NCBI RefSeq assembly: GCF_004362525.1 | Contig: NZ_SNXS01000004.1 | Coordinates: 1-64,000, forward strand | Direction of reading: 5' to 3' | Origin: Roseateles toxinivorans | Lineage (GTDB): Bacteria > Pseudomonadota > Gammaproteobacteria > Burkholderiales > Burkholderiaceae_C | DNA length: 64,000 bases | Program-made: the position numbers and the translations under genes | In this document: positions 27,380 to 36,302 of the stretch, in pieces | Layout of the letters: each line of letters begins with the position of its first letter | Position numbering within the stretch: position 1 is the stretch's first letter | The notes under the pieces: generated by a model | The model's database searches: none | What the model saw: only the letters and a program-made list of their open reading frames with translations | Told to the model about the DNA's origin: nothing

Positions 27380-28357
27380 CTACATGAACAAATGTTCGCC
27401 CGCGTTTTCACCGCCAAGCACCACATAGTTGACCTTGCGCAGGTCCACCAGCCTGGTGCCACCGGAGTAGGAGATCGAGCTCTGCACGTCTTCCTGCATC
27501 TCGCGCAGGGTGTCGGCCAGCTTCCCCTTCACCGGTTCGAGAATACGCTTGCCCTCGACGTGCTTGTACTCGCCCTTGTTGAAGTCGCTGGCCGAGCCGT
27601 AGTACTCCTTGTACAGCTTGCCATCGACCTCGACCGTCTGACCCGGTGACTCCTCATGGCCGGCGAACAGCGAGCCGACCATCACCATCGCCGCGCCGAA
27701 GCGCACGCTCTTGGCAATGTCACCATGGTGGCGTATGCCCCCGTCGGCAATGATGGGCTTGGTGGCCACGCGGGCGCACCACTTCAGCGCCGAGAGCTGC
27801 CAGCCGCCAGTGCCGAAGCCGGTCTTCAGCCGCGTGATGCAGACCTTGCCCGGGCCGATACCGACCTTGGTCGCGTCGGCGCCCCAGGTCTCCAGATCGA
27901 TCACACCCTCGGGCGTGCCGACATTGCCGGCGATGACAAAGGCCTTGGGCAATTTCTGCTTGATGTGGGCAATCATCTGCTGCACGCTGTCGGCATGGCC
28001 GTGGGCGATGTCGATGGTGATGTAGTCGGCGCCCACGCCCTCGGCAGCCAAGCGGTCGATGATGGCGTAGTCGGCCTGTTTGACGCCCGAGCTGACCGAG
28101 ACGATCAGCCCCTTGTCGCGCATGCTCTTGGCATAGGCGACGGTGTCCAGGTCGAAGCGGTGCATCACATAGAAGTAGCCGTTGGCGGCGAGGAACTCGG
28201 TGATGCTCTCATCCACCACCGTTTTCATGTTGGCCGGCACCACCGGCAGCTTGAAGCGGTGGCCGCCGAACTCGACCGAGGCGTCGCACTCGGCACGGCT
28301 TTCCACGCGGCATTTGCGCGGCAGCAGGAGGATGTTGTCGTAGTCGAAGATTTCCAT
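27380..28357 (-). CDS. guaC: GMP reductase
   Basis: A 325-residue TIM-barrel enzyme of the IMP dehydrogenase/GMP reductase family. It deaminates GMP to IMP with NADPH and so links guanine to adenine nucleotide supply. The active-site cysteine is in [17 protein letters not shown] (Cys173); [14 protein letters not shown] and [12 protein letters not shown] form the phosphate site; there is no CBS pair. Length and the EYYGSAS loop fit the GuaC2 type. Transcription starts in a 261-base divergent region that holds a strong nested hairpin. A short copy of its C-terminal codons lies just beyond its stop. Confidence 0.93.
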   Translation of the reverse strand: MEIFDYDNILLLPRKCRVESRAECDASVEFGGHRFKLPVVPANMKTVVDESITEFLAANGYFYVMHRFDLDTVAYAKSMRDKGLIVSVSSGVKQADYAIIDRLAAEGVGADYITIDIAHGHADSVQQMIAHIKQKLPKAFVIAGNVGTPEGVIDLETWGADATKVGIGPGKVCITRLKTGFGTGGWQLSALKWCARVATKPIIADGGIRHHGDIAKSVRFGAAMVMVGSLFAGHEESPGQTVEVDGKLYKEYYGSASDFNKGEYKHVEGKRILEPVKGKLADTLREMQEDVQSSISYSGGTRLVDLRKVNYVVLGGENAGEHLFM

Positions 28358-28429
28358 GATTCACGTCGCAAGAATAGGAATGCGTTGATGCAGTGCATGT
28401 CCGAGGCTGCGAGCGCTTGACTTGGAGAT

Positions 28430-28475
28430 CCGGTCTGTCCGTGAGGCCGTCAGCGGGGACGGTACGGACCACCGG
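28430..28475. other. Nested hairpin in the guaC/DNA ligase divergent region
   Basis: Three stacked complementary pairs: CCGGT with ACCGG (outer), GTCCGT with ACGGAC (middle) and CCGTC with GACGG (inner), separated by small bulges. No known RNA family is recognised. The rest of the 28358-28618 gap shows two smaller stems and no gene. Confidence 0.45.
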
Positions 28476-28618
28476 ACGCCAAAATTTGGGCCCGGTGATT
28501 GATTCTACGCGGATCGGTTCAGGCCACCCAAAAGAGGGTGATCCCACCAAGGAGGGATGCCGCCGCATCACGTCTGTGGCGGGCTACTCTGCGTGCACTC
28601 CAACCCGACGGGGGCACC

Positions 28619-29491
28619 ATGACACCGAACACGCCTGACCAGCCTCGCCGACTTTTCTGCCACCGATTGCTGGCCGCGCTTGGACTGGCGGCCGGAGTCT
28701 GGGCACCGTCTGTTGCGGAGCAGCCGGCCGTGCTGCTGGCCAAGGACTGGAGCACCGGCCGCGATCCGAGCCGCTACCTGATCAGCGAGAAACTCGACGG
28801 CGTGCGCGCGCTGTGGGATGGCAAGACGCTGCGCTTTCGCAGTGGCCGCGTCGTCGCGGCGCCGGCCTGGTTTCTGGCCCGGCTGCCGGCCGAACCGCTG
28901 GACGGCGAGCTGTGGCTGGCGCGCGGCCAGTTCGAGAGGTTGTCGGGCATGGTGCGCAAATCACAGGCCGTGGAAGCCGACTGGCGCGAGATCCAGTACC
29001 GCGTGTTCGAGCTGCCCGGCGCTGGCGGCACCTTTGCCCAGCGGGCGCAGCAACTGCAGGCCCTCGCCACGCGCCTGGCCTGGCCGCAGCTGCAGGCGGT
29101 GGCGCAGGTCCGGGTGGCCTCGGCCGCGGCCTTGCAGGAGCGGCTGCAGGCCGTGCTGAAGGCTGGCGGCGAGGGCCTGATGCTGCACCACGAGGATGCA
29201 CCGGTGCAGGGCGGTCGCAGCGACGCGCTGCTGAAATTGAAGGCGCGGGATGACGCCGAGGCCAGGGTCATCGCGCACGAGCCGGGCAAGGGCAAGTACG
29301 CCGGTCAGCTGGGCGGCCTGAAGGTGCAGACGCCCGAGGGCCGGCAGTTCGTCATCGGCACCGGTTTCAGCGATGCCGAGCGCCTGAACCCGCCGCCGGT
29401 GGGCAGCGCGGTGACGTACACCTATCAGGGCCTGACGCGGACTGGATTGCCGCGCTTTGCGAGCTTTCTACGGGTTCGGAACGAGCCCTAG
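28619..29491 (+). CDS. ligE: ATP-dependent DNA ligase, minimal Lig E type, with signal peptide
   Basis: A 290-residue DNA ligase. The adenylated lysine is in ISEKLDGVRALWDG (Lys58). Later nucleotidyltransferase motifs are DGELWLARG, GEGLMLHHE and LLKLKARDDAEA, and an OB-fold domain ends the protein (VGSAVTYTYQGLTRTGLPRF). This is the minimal Lig E architecture. Residues 1-33 contain PRRLFCHRL followed by a hydrophobic run ending in APSVAE, a signal peptide with a Tat-like double arginine, as reported for Lig E enzymes acting in the periplasm. Uptake-linked DNA repair is suggested in other bacteria. The stop overlaps the convergent hybrid kinase gene by four bases. Confidence 0.9.
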   Translation: MTPNTPDQPRRLFCHRLLAALGLAAGVWAPSVAEQPAVLLAKDWSTGRDPSRYLISEKLDGVRALWDGKTLRFRSGRVVAAPAWFLARLPAEPLDGELWLARGQFERLSGMVRKSQAVEADWREIQYRVFELPGAGGTFAQRAQQLQALATRLAWPQLQAVAQVRVASAAALQERLQAVLKAGGEGLMLHHEDAPVQGGRSDALLKLKARDDAEARVIAHEPGKGKYAGQLGGLKVQTPEGRQFVIGTGFSDAERLNPPPVGSAVTYTYQGLTRTGLPRFASFLRVRNEP

Positions 29492-31302
29492 GCGGGCACG
29501 GCCACTTCGCTGCGCAGGTGCCGGGTGACCACGCTGAGCAGGTCCTCCATCTCGAAGGGCTTGACCAGATAGTCGTTCATGCCGGACTTGAGGCACAGGT
29601 CGCGGTCGCCGTTCACGGCGCTGGCAGTCAGCGCGACGATGGGCACCGGCGAGCGGCCTTCGCTGCTCTCGACGTTGCGCCAGCGGCGGGTGGCCTCGAA
29701 GCCATCCATCTCGGGCATCTGGCAGTCCATCAACACCAGACCATAGTCCTGCACCGACAGTCGCTCCAAAGCCAGCGCGCCGTTCTCAGCCTGATCCACA
29801 TCGAGGCCGAAGCGCTCGAGCATGCTGCTGGCCACCAGCGCGTTGACGGTGCTGTCGTCCACGAGCAAGACCCGACCCTGCAACTGGGGCAGGGGCATGG
29901 GTTGGGTATTGGGTGCCATAGGCGCACTGCTGACCTTCAGCGGCAAGGTGAACTCGAAACAGGAGCCCATGCCCGGCGAGGAACTGCAGCGCAGGTCGCC
30001 GCCCATGGTTCGGGCCAGCTCGCGCGAGATTGTCAGGCCCAGGCCGGTGCCGTCGGTGCGCTGCGTCTTGTGGTTCTCGGCCTGCTCGAAGGGGTTGAAG
30101 ATGCGCTCCAGCTGATCGGGCGCAATGCCCTCGCCGGAGTCGCGCACCTGGAAGCGCAAGAGGGTGCCCAGATTGGCGTCCTGCACGGTGTTGATCTCGA
30201 CATCGACGCTGCCACGCTCGGTGAACTTGATCGCATTGCCGACCAGGTTGTGCAGCACCTGCTTGATGCGCGAAGCATCGCCCAGGATGCAGCGGGGCAG
30301 TATCGGCGCCATGCGCAGGTCGAAGGCCAGGCCCTTGTCGCGGGCGGTCGCGGCCAGCAGCAGGCAGACGTCCTCGGCCGCCTCGGCCAGTATCACCGGC
30401 TTGGACTGCACCTCCAGCTTGCCCGACTCGATGCGCGACAGGTCCAGGATGTCGTTGACCAAGGTCATCAGATGGCGTCCGGAGCGGCGCACGATGTCCA
30501 CCTGCTCGGTCTGGCGCTCGTCCAGCGCCGAGCGTTCGAGCAGCTGTGTCATGCCCAGGATGCCGTTCAGCGGTGTGCGGATCTCGTGGCTCATCACCGC
30601 AAGGAAACGGCTCTTGGTCAGATTCGACTGCTCGGCCAGCTCCAGCGCCTGTTGGCGCTGCTCGGCGATCCGCGCGTTCTCGAAGCGCAGGCGCAGCAGC
30701 TCGATGGTGCGGGCCTCGATGCGGCGCGACTCGAACAGCAGCATGCCCATGAAGCCCAGCACGCCGGCGGCGCAGAACAGCGCCTCGGCATTGCCAAGGC
30801 TGACGTAGTAGCCGATCAGCGGCACGAACAGCAGCACCGAGAAAATCAGATTGGCGGTGAAGATGCTGCCCAGCGTGAACAGCGCGATCGCGCCGACGCC
30901 GACCATGGAGGCCAGCAGCAGGCCATCGACATAGGGCAGCTCCGGGGTGTGGAACAGCCAGCCCATCGCGCCCCAGGACAGTGCCTCCAGCGCCAGCAGC
31001 ACGAAATAGCGTTTGCGCCAGTGACCGATCTGACTGGCGTCGGGCTTGGCGCGGCGGAACTGCCAGACGTCCATCAGGCGCAGCGCGGACACCAGGCAGC
31101 GATAGCCCAGCCAGCCGAGCAGCAAGCCATGGGGCAGATGCGGCCACAGCAGCACCAGCGGAAAAAACGTGAACAGCACCGCAGCCAGCAGCGTGGGCAG
31201 CGTCAATTCATACAGCGATGCAACCCGCTCCGACTCCACCAGTGCGGTGACATCGGCGTGGCTTGGCACGGCGGCACTCCCCCTCTTGGGATTCTTGATC
31301 AT
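29488..31302 (-). CDS. Hybrid sensor histidine kinase with multi-helix membrane input and C-terminal receiver
   Basis: A 604-residue hybrid kinase. About six membrane helices occupy residues 35-200 with no extracellular domain. A short coiled coil follows, then HisKA (FLAVMSHEIRTPLNGILGM), the ATPase domain (LVGNAIKFTERG, DSGEGI, GTGLGLTISREL) and a receiver with phosphoacceptor in YGLVLMDCQMPEMDGF. Signals may be lipophilic or sensed within the membrane. Partner proteins are not adjacent. The ATG at 31302 lacks a ribosome site; a GTG at 31269 has GGGGGAG eight bases upstream and would remove 11 residues. The 3' end overlaps the ligase gene by four bases. Confidence 0.92.
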   Translation of the reverse strand: MIKNPKRGSAAVPSHADVTALVESERVASLYELTLPTLLAAVLFTFFPLVLLWPHLPHGLLLGWLGYRCLVSALRLMDVWQFRRAKPDASQIGHWRKRYFVLLALEALSWGAMGWLFHTPELPYVDGLLLASMVGVGAIALFTLGSIFTANLIFSVLLFVPLIGYYVSLGNAEALFCAAGVLGFMGMLLFESRRIEARTIELLRLRFENARIAEQRQQALELAEQSNLTKSRFLAVMSHEIRTPLNGILGMTQLLERSALDERQTEQVDIVRRSGRHLMTLVNDILDLSRIESGKLEVQSKPVILAEAAEDVCLLLAATARDKGLAFDLRMAPILPRCILGDASRIKQVLHNLVGNAIKFTERGSVDVEINTVQDANLGTLLRFQVRDSGEGIAPDQLERIFNPFEQAENHKTQRTDGTGLGLTISRELARTMGGDLRCSSSPGMGSCFEFTLPLKVSSAPMAPNTQPMPLPQLQGRVLLVDDSTVNALVASSMLERFGLDVDQAENGALALERLSVQDYGLVLMDCQMPEMDGFEATRRWRNVESSEGRSPVPIVALTASAVNGDRDLCLKSGMNDYLVKPFEMEDLLSVVTRHLRSEVAVPA

Positions 31303-31498
31303 GTATCGGTACGGCCCGGATCTGCGCCACCGCTCTATTTGTATGCGGCTTGTTGCGCTCGGCCGGGCAAAAAAGCATTCCCTTGAACGACGCTTTGGTT
31401 TCTACACCGAGACCATGACAAATTGTCTAGGGCGAACCCCTGGGCGTGGCATCAAAGCCGCACAGTTGCGGCCCCTGTGGGCGCACCTTAATCAAATG

Positions 31499-32212
31499 CT
31501 AATAGAGCACTTCCGGGCCGGGCAGGAAGCGCCATTGCCCCGGTGCCAGGTCTGAAGGCAAGACCAAGGCCCCGAAGGCGCTGCGATGCAGGCCCTCGAC
31601 GCGGTTGCCGACGGCCGCGACCATGCGTTTGACCTGATGGTACTTTCCCTCGGTCAGGGTCAGCCGCAGGCCGTGGGTGTCGAAACGCTCGGCACCCTCG
31701 GCGCGAACCTGCTCGGGTCTGTGGTGCGGTTTCGCATCGGGTTCGCGCAACTCCACACCGGCCAGCAACGCCGCCACCTGCTCGTCGGTGACCGGGTGCT
31801 TGCACAGCGCCTCATAGACCTTGGGCACATGGTGCTTGGGGCTGGTCAGCTTGTGGATCAGCTTGCCGTCGTCGGTGAACAGCAGGAGGCCGGTGGTGTC
31901 TTCGTCGAGCCGGCCGATCGGCTGCATGTCGCGCTCGCGCAGCGGCGGCGGCAGCAGGGCCATCACGCTGGGGTGGTGCTTGGGTTTTTGCGAGCACTCG
32001 TAGCCGGTGGGCTTGTTCAGCAACACCAGGGCCTTCTCGAAATAGGGCCAGTCCTTGCCGCTGACGCGGAAGATCAGGCCCTTGGGCTCGACCTCATAGT
32101 GCGGGTCGTCGATGGCCACACCGTCGATGGCCACCTCGCCATGCTGGATCAGCCCGGCGCAGATGCGGCGGGTGCCGAAGCCTTGGGTGAACAGGATCTG
32201 GGCGAGGTTCAT
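31499..32212 (-). CDS. rsuA: 16S rRNA pseudouridine(516) synthase
   Basis: A 237-residue RsuA/RluB-family enzyme. The N-terminal part (MNLAQILFTQGFGTRR) is an S4-like RNA-binding segment. The catalytic Asp lies in QPIGRLDEDTTGLLLFT, followed by HVPKVYEAL and the KYHQVKRMVAAVGNRVEGLHR block. RsuA converts U516 of 16S rRNA to pseudouridine. GFGTRRICAGLIQHG is typical of RsuA over RluE. It is a single gene between the hybrid kinase and the P1 peptidase; I see no regulatory site. Confidence 0.92.
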   Translation of the reverse strand: MNLAQILFTQGFGTRRICAGLIQHGEVAIDGVAIDDPHYEVEPKGLIFRVSGKDWPYFEKALVLLNKPTGYECSQKPKHHPSVMALLPPPLRERDMQPIGRLDEDTTGLLLFTDDGKLIHKLTSPKHHVPKVYEALCKHPVTDEQVAALLAGVELREPDAKPHHRPEQVRAEGAERFDTHGLRLTLTEGKYHQVKRMVAAVGNRVEGLHRSAFGALVLPSDLAPGQWRFLPGPEVLY

Positions 32213-32318
32213 GAGGTGGCTTTCAAGTGCGGCGGCCGCCCGCAGGCGGCCGTCGAGGAGTCGTTGGCGCAGTTTATCTGGTCACAAGAAAGAGAAGGGC
32301 CGTCCCGAGCTTTCTTGC

Positions 32319-32360
32319 TCCCCCCTGGGGGACGGGCGCCGCAAGGCGGCGGCCTAGGGG
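32319..32360 (-). terminator. GC-rich hairpin after the P1 peptidase gene (possible dispersed repeat)
   Basis: The core stem CGCCGC with GCGGCG (AAG loop) is flanked by CCCCCC...AGGGG and sits directly after the peptidase stop. The composition resembles dispersed intergenic hairpins of Burkholderiales. There is no T-run, so a terminator role is uncertain. Confidence 0.4.
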
Positions 32361-32361
32361 C

Positions 32362-33348
32362 TCACAGATCGCAGGCCGCGGGCACCGCGGGCAGGCCGGC
32401 CTGGTTCAAGCCTACCGCCGCGCGTACCGCCCGCAGCACCGCCTGGGCCGTGACCTCGGCGGCCAGCACGCCCAGCAGATTCAGATTGCCCGGCAGGCCG
32501 GAGGCGCCTGTGGCCAGCGCGAACATCACATCGCCGTCGGTCAGGGTGTGGACCGGGTTGATGCTGCGAGCCAGGCCGTCATGCGACATCTGGGCCATCT
32601 TGGTGGCGGCCACCTTGTCGAGCACGGCATCGGTGGCGACGATGCCTATCGTGGTGGCCATGCCCGTGAGATGCCGGGCGGGCAGGGCGCCGCGCAGCAT
32701 CGCCTGGGCGATGCCGATGCGGCTGCGGCCGTCCTCGCTGCGGGCGCCGGCCACGACCTGGCCGGTAGCCGGATCGATCACGTCGCCGATCGCGTTCACC
32801 GCCACCATGGCCGCCACCGTCACCCCGCCAACCTTGACCGAGGCGCAGCCGATGCCGCCCTTCATCGCCCGCTCAATGCCGAAGATCTTGCCAACCGTTG
32901 CTCCCGCACCAGCGCCGACGCAGCCCTCGGCCGGTGGTTCGCCGCTGGCCGCCTCGCAGGCAGCGTAGCCGGCCGCGGCATCGGGGCGTATGGATGGGTC
33001 GCCCAGCCACAGGTCGAACAGCACCGCGGCCGGCACGATGGGCACCCGCGCCGGGCCGACCTTGAAGCCGTGGCCGCGCTCATCCAGCCAGCGCATCACG
33101 CCGCTGGCGGCGTCCAGGCCGAAGGCGCTGCCACCGGACAGCAGCAGCGCATGGACCTGCTGCACGCTGTTGACCGGGTTCAGCAGATCGGTCTCTCGGG
33201 TGCCGGGGGCGGCGCCGCGCACATCGACGCCGGCCACCGCGCCCTGCTCGCACAGCAGCACGGTGCAGCCGGTCGGGCGGCGTGCATCAGTGAAATGGCC
33301 GACCCTGAGGCCGGCCACGTCCGTGATGCTGTCCTGTGTGAAACTCAC
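32362..33348 (-). CDS. P1 family peptidase (DmpA-type aminopeptidase)
   Basis: A 328-residue self-cleaving N-terminal-nucleophile-like peptidase of the S58 family. Family blocks are ITDVAGLRVGHFTD, TGCTVLLCE, RGAAPGTRETDLL, VNSVQQVHALLLSGGSAFGLDAASGVM and GTATIGIVATD-like ATTIGIVATDAVLDK near the processing site. These enzymes remove N-terminal residues or hydrolyse D-amino acid esters and beta-peptides. The GTG at 33348 overlaps the stop of the DUF3617 gene (GTGA), implying coupled translation; a TTG at 33375 would add nine residues. Confidence 0.87.
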   Translation of the reverse strand: MSFTQDSITDVAGLRVGHFTDARRPTGCTVLLCEQGAVAGVDVRGAAPGTRETDLLNPVNSVQQVHALLLSGGSAFGLDAASGVMRWLDERGHGFKVGPARVPIVPAAVLFDLWLGDPSIRPDAAAGYAACEAASGEPPAEGCVGAGAGATVGKIFGIERAMKGGIGCASVKVGGVTVAAMVAVNAIGDVIDPATGQVVAGARSEDGRSRIGIAQAMLRGALPARHLTGMATTIGIVATDAVLDKVAATKMAQMSHDGLARSINPVHTLTDGDVMFALATGASGLPGNLNLLGVLAAEVTAQAVLRAVRAAVGLNQAGLPAVPAACDL

Positions 33349-33878
33349 TGACCCATCGGCTTGAGCGTGCCGCAATCGCTGCCCAGGAAGCGGCCCTCGC
33401 CGTTCATGTGCATGGTTTCCATCTTGCCGTTGCGCTGGGTGGTGACGCGGGTCTTGGTGGTGTAGGCATCGCCACCCATCACCTTGACCTCGCTCTCGCC
33501 CTCGGAGACCGGATTGGTGCAGCTGAAGCGCATATTCGTCGTGCTGCCGCTGCGCGTCACGTCATGCTTGCAATTGCCCTTGTCGCTGACCGGCGGCGCA
33601 TTCTTGGCTGCCTGCTCGGGGCTGACGCAGACCTTGATGCTGATGCCGCCATCGGCCAGACTCATGCTCATGCCGCGCTGGGCCATCATCTGCTCCATCA
33701 TCTTGCGCTGCTCGGGCGGCAGATTGGCCATCTGCTTCTGCGCCTCTTCCATCTGCGCCTGCTGCTTGCCTTCGAGCTGCGGTTTCTGCTTGATCTCCCA
33801 CAGGCCGGGTTTCATGTTCTGGGCGCTGGCGGGCAGGGCGGCGCAGACCAGCAGGGCGGTGAGCAGGTGCAGCTTCAT
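33345..33878 (-). CDS. DUF3617 domain-containing exported protein
   Basis: A 177-residue protein with a signal peptide (MKLHLLTALLVCAALPASA). The mature part begins MKPGLWEIK, contains a Met/Gln-rich helix (EEAQKQMANLPPEQRKMMEQ), and has paired cysteines (VCVSPEQA, CKHDVTRSG, SCTNP). These match the DUF3617 family, small periplasmic proteins of unknown function. The stop overlaps the P1 peptidase start by four bases, so the two are made together. A terminator of the preceding acyl-CoA dehydrogenase unit ends just upstream. Confidence 0.85.
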   Translation of the reverse strand: MKLHLLTALLVCAALPASAQNMKPGLWEIKQKPQLEGKQQAQMEEAQKQMANLPPEQRKMMEQMMAQRGMSMSLADGGISIKVCVSPEQAAKNAPPVSDKGNCKHDVTRSGSTTNMRFSCTNPVSEGESEVKVMGGDAYTTKTRVTTQRNGKMETMHMNGEGRFLGSDCGTLKPMGQ

Positions 33879-33912
33879 GGATCAACTCCAGTGGGGTGAT
33901 GGGGGAGCCAAT

Positions 33913-33948
33913 AAAAAAGCCCGCCGACCTGGTGCCAAGTCAGCGGGC
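33913..33948 (-). terminator. Intrinsic terminator after the acyl-CoA dehydrogenase pair
   Basis: On the minus strand a 10-bp stem (GCCCGCTGAC with GTCGGCGGGC, one wobble pair) and a ten-base loop are followed by TTTTTT. It begins 27 bases after the stop of the second dehydrogenase. Confidence 0.9.
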
Positions 33949-33974
33949 CTTGGGCCAGTTTAGCGCCGGGGAAC

Positions 33975-35108
33975 TTAGGCGAACACCCCGGCCGTATTCT
34001 GCATCCGCGCCGACACCTCACCCAGGTGGTGCAGGCTGTCGCCGAACTGCAACTCCATCGCGGTGAGGCGCTTGAAGTAGTGGCTGCTGATGTATTCGTC
34101 GGTGACGCCGATGCCTCCATGCAGTTGCGTGCATTGCTGGCCGACGTAGCGGGTGGACTGCCCCAGCTGGTACTTGGCCTGGCTCAGCGCGCGGCGGCGC
34201 TGGGCCGGTGCCTCGCCCAGCTTCAGCGTGGCGTAGTAGCTCATCGAGCGGGCCAGCTCCAGCTGCATCTTCACGTCGGCCATGCGATGGCGCAGCGCCT
34301 GGAAGCTGCTGATGACAACGCCGAACTGCTTGCGCGTGTTCAGGTACTCGGCGGTGATGGCGACCAGCCTGTCCATCGCCCCGACGGCCTCGGCGCACAT
34401 GGCGGCAATGCCCACATCCACGGCCAGCTCCAGCAACGCGTGGCCGTCCAGGCTGATCAGCTGGGCCGGGCTGTTGGCGAACTTCACCTCGGCGGCCCGC
34501 GAGCCGTCCTGCGTCAGATAGCCCTGCGTCGTCACGCCCGCGGCGCTGCGTTCGACCAAGAACAAGGCAATGCCGTTCGCGTCATCGGCCGCGCCGGAGA
34601 CTCGTGCCGGCGCGATGAACGCATCGGCCCGGTCGCCGCAGGGCACGACGCTCTTGGCGCCGCTGATCATCCAGCCGGTAGCACCCGAGACGGCGGTGGT
34701 GGTGACGTGGTTCAGCCGATAGCGCGCGGCCCGTTCCTGATGCGCCAGCACGACCAAGGCCTCGCCGCCGGCGATCTTCGGCAGCCAGGCGGCCTGCAAG
34801 GCCTCGGGCGCTGCCTGCAAGGCGCTGCAGGCCATCAGCGCGACCTGGGCATAGGGCTCCAGTACCAGGCCGCGGCCAAGTTCTTCCATCACCACCATCG
34901 CGTCGACCGCGCCAAAGCCCATGCCGCCATGGGCCTCGGGCACGGCCAGGCCCATCAGCCCAAGGCCGGCCAGCGCCTGCCAGTCCTCGGACGACTGGCC
35001 GCCTGCGCGCACCACCTCGCGTCGATGCTCGAAGCCATAGTCCTTGTCAACCCAGCGGCGCACTGCGTCGCGCAGCGATTCCTGGTCGTCGGTGAAATCA
35101 AAGTCCAT
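33975..35108 (-). CDS. Acyl-CoA dehydrogenase, PimD-like small subunit
   Basis: A 377-residue flavoprotein with the acyl-CoA dehydrogenase fold: FTDDQESLRDAVRRWV at the N-terminus, LMGLAVPEAHGGMGFGAVD, and C-terminal TRKQFGVVISSFQALRHRMAD and QQCTQLHGGIGVTDEY. The flavin-site block that normally reads FAxTEPxAGSD is weak (LAHQERAARY). This suits a subunit of a heteromeric enzyme. The closest described pair is PimC/PimD, pimeloyl-CoA dehydrogenase of Rhodopseudomonas. It is 15 bases after the large-subunit gene. Substrate, whether dicarboxyl-CoA or another long acyl-CoA, is not certain. Confidence 0.87.
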   Translation of the reverse strand: MDFDFTDDQESLRDAVRRWVDKDYGFEHRREVVRAGGQSSEDWQALAGLGLMGLAVPEAHGGMGFGAVDAMVVMEELGRGLVLEPYAQVALMACSALQAAPEALQAAWLPKIAGGEALVVLAHQERAARYRLNHVTTTAVSGATGWMISGAKSVVPCGDRADAFIAPARVSGAADDANGIALFLVERSAAGVTTQGYLTQDGSRAAEVKFANSPAQLISLDGHALLELAVDVGIAAMCAEAVGAMDRLVAITAEYLNTRKQFGVVISSFQALRHRMADVKMQLELARSMSYYATLKLGEAPAQRRRALSQAKYQLGQSTRYVGQQCTQLHGGIGVTDEYISSHYFKRLTAMELQFGDSLHHLGEVSARMQNTAGVFA

Positions 35109-35123
35109 GTTCTTGTCTCCTGC

Positions 35124-36302
35124 TTAACCGAGTACGACCTGCGAAACGATGTTGCGCTGCACCTCGTTGGAGCCGCCGTAAATCGTCGTCTTGCGCAGAT
35201 TGAAATAGGTGCTGGCCAGCGGCGGGCAGTGGGCTGCACCGACATAGTCACCCTGCCAACCCGCCTCCATCGCCTCCTGGATGAAGGGCAGGCTGTAGGG
35301 GCCGGCGGCCAGCATCATCAGCTCGCTGTAGCGCTGCTGGATCTCGCTGCCGCGTATCTTCAAGAGGCCCGCCACGTCCAGGCTCTGCTTGCCGCTCTTT
35401 TCGGCCGATAGCACGCGCAGCACCATCATCTCGAGTGCCACGATGTCCACCTCCAGCTTGGCGATCTCGTCGCGGAAGCGGGTGTCGTCGTACACGTTTT
35501 CCGCCTTGGCGATGCGCTTGACGCGCTCCAGCTCACGCTTGGCACGGTTCACGTCGGCGATATTCGTGCGCTCATGGGCCAACAGGTACTTGGCATAGGT
35601 CCAGCCCTTGTTCTCCTCACCGACGAGGTTCTCGGCCGGCACCTCGACGTTGTCGAAGAAGACCTCGTTCACCTCGTGTTCGCCGTCGAGCATGATGATG
35701 GGCCGCACGGTCACACCGGGCGACTTCATGTCGATCAAGAGGAAGCTGATGCCGGTCTGCGGCTTGCCGCTGGAGTCGGTGCGCACCAGGCAGAAGATCC
35801 AGTCGCCGTACTGGCCCAGGGTCGTCCAGGTCTTCTGGCCGTTGACGAGGTATTTGTCGCCCACACGCTCTGCACGGCACTTGACCGAGGCCAGGTCCGA
35901 GCCCGAGCCCGGTTCGCTATAGCCCTGGCTCCACCAGACCTCGCCACTCATGATGCCGGGCAGATGGCGGGCCTGCTGCTCGGGCGAGCCGAAGGCCATG
36001 ATCACCGGCGCCACCATCACCGGGCCGAAGGGCACGACGCGGGGCGCGCCGGCCAGCGCGCACTCCTCTTCGAACAGATGGCGCTGGATCGCATTCCAGC
36101 CCGGGCCGCCGAACTGCTTGGGCCAGGCCCAGCCATGCCAGCCCTTCTTGCCCAGGATCTTGGCCCAACGCTGCAGATCGTCCTTGGACAGGCGCAGCGC
36201 GTTGTGCACCTTGTGGCTGATGTCCTTGGGCAGGTTCTCGGCCACCCATTGCCGGATCTCGGCACGGAAGGCGAGTTCGTCGGGGGTGAAATTCAGGTCC
36301 AC
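35124..36302 (-). CDS. Acyl-CoA dehydrogenase, PimC-like large subunit
   Basis: A 392-residue flavoprotein. The flavin-substrate block is QGYSEPGSGSDLASVKCRAE, GQKTWTTLGQYGDWIFCLVRT follows, and the C-terminal block is TTIYGGSNEVQRNIVSQ. The glutamate found in that position in medium-chain enzymes is Gly here (YGG), so the base is probably the Glu of LLAHERTNIADV, as in isovaleryl-CoA-type and heteromeric dehydrogenases. It pairs with the 33975 gene as in PimC/PimD and would transfer electrons to ETF. It is divergent from the isoaspartyl peptidase gene. Confidence 0.88.
   Translation of the reverse strand: MDLNFTPDELAFRAEIRQWVAENLPKDISHKVHNALRLSKDDLQRWAKILGKKGWHGWAWPKQFGGPGWNAIQRHLFEEECALAGAPRVVPFGPVMVAPVIMAFGSPEQQARHLPGIMSGEVWWSQGYSEPGSGSDLASVKCRAERVGDKYLVNGQKTWTTLGQYGDWIFCLVRTDSSGKPQTGISFLLIDMKSPGVTVRPIIMLDGEHEVNEVFFDNVEVPAENLVGEENKGWTYAKYLLAHERTNIADVNRAKRELERVKRIAKAENVYDDTRFRDEIAKLEVDIVALEMMVLRVLSAEKSGKQSLDVAGLLKIRGSEIQQRYSELMMLAAGPYSLPFIQEAMEAGWQGDYVGAAHCPPLASTYFNLRKTTIYGGSNEVQRNIVSQVVLG

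Noticed and set aside
31169-31555. Plus-strand frame across the gap between the hybrid kinase and rsuA
   Set aside because: It overlaps both flanking genes, has no ribosome site and shows no domain.
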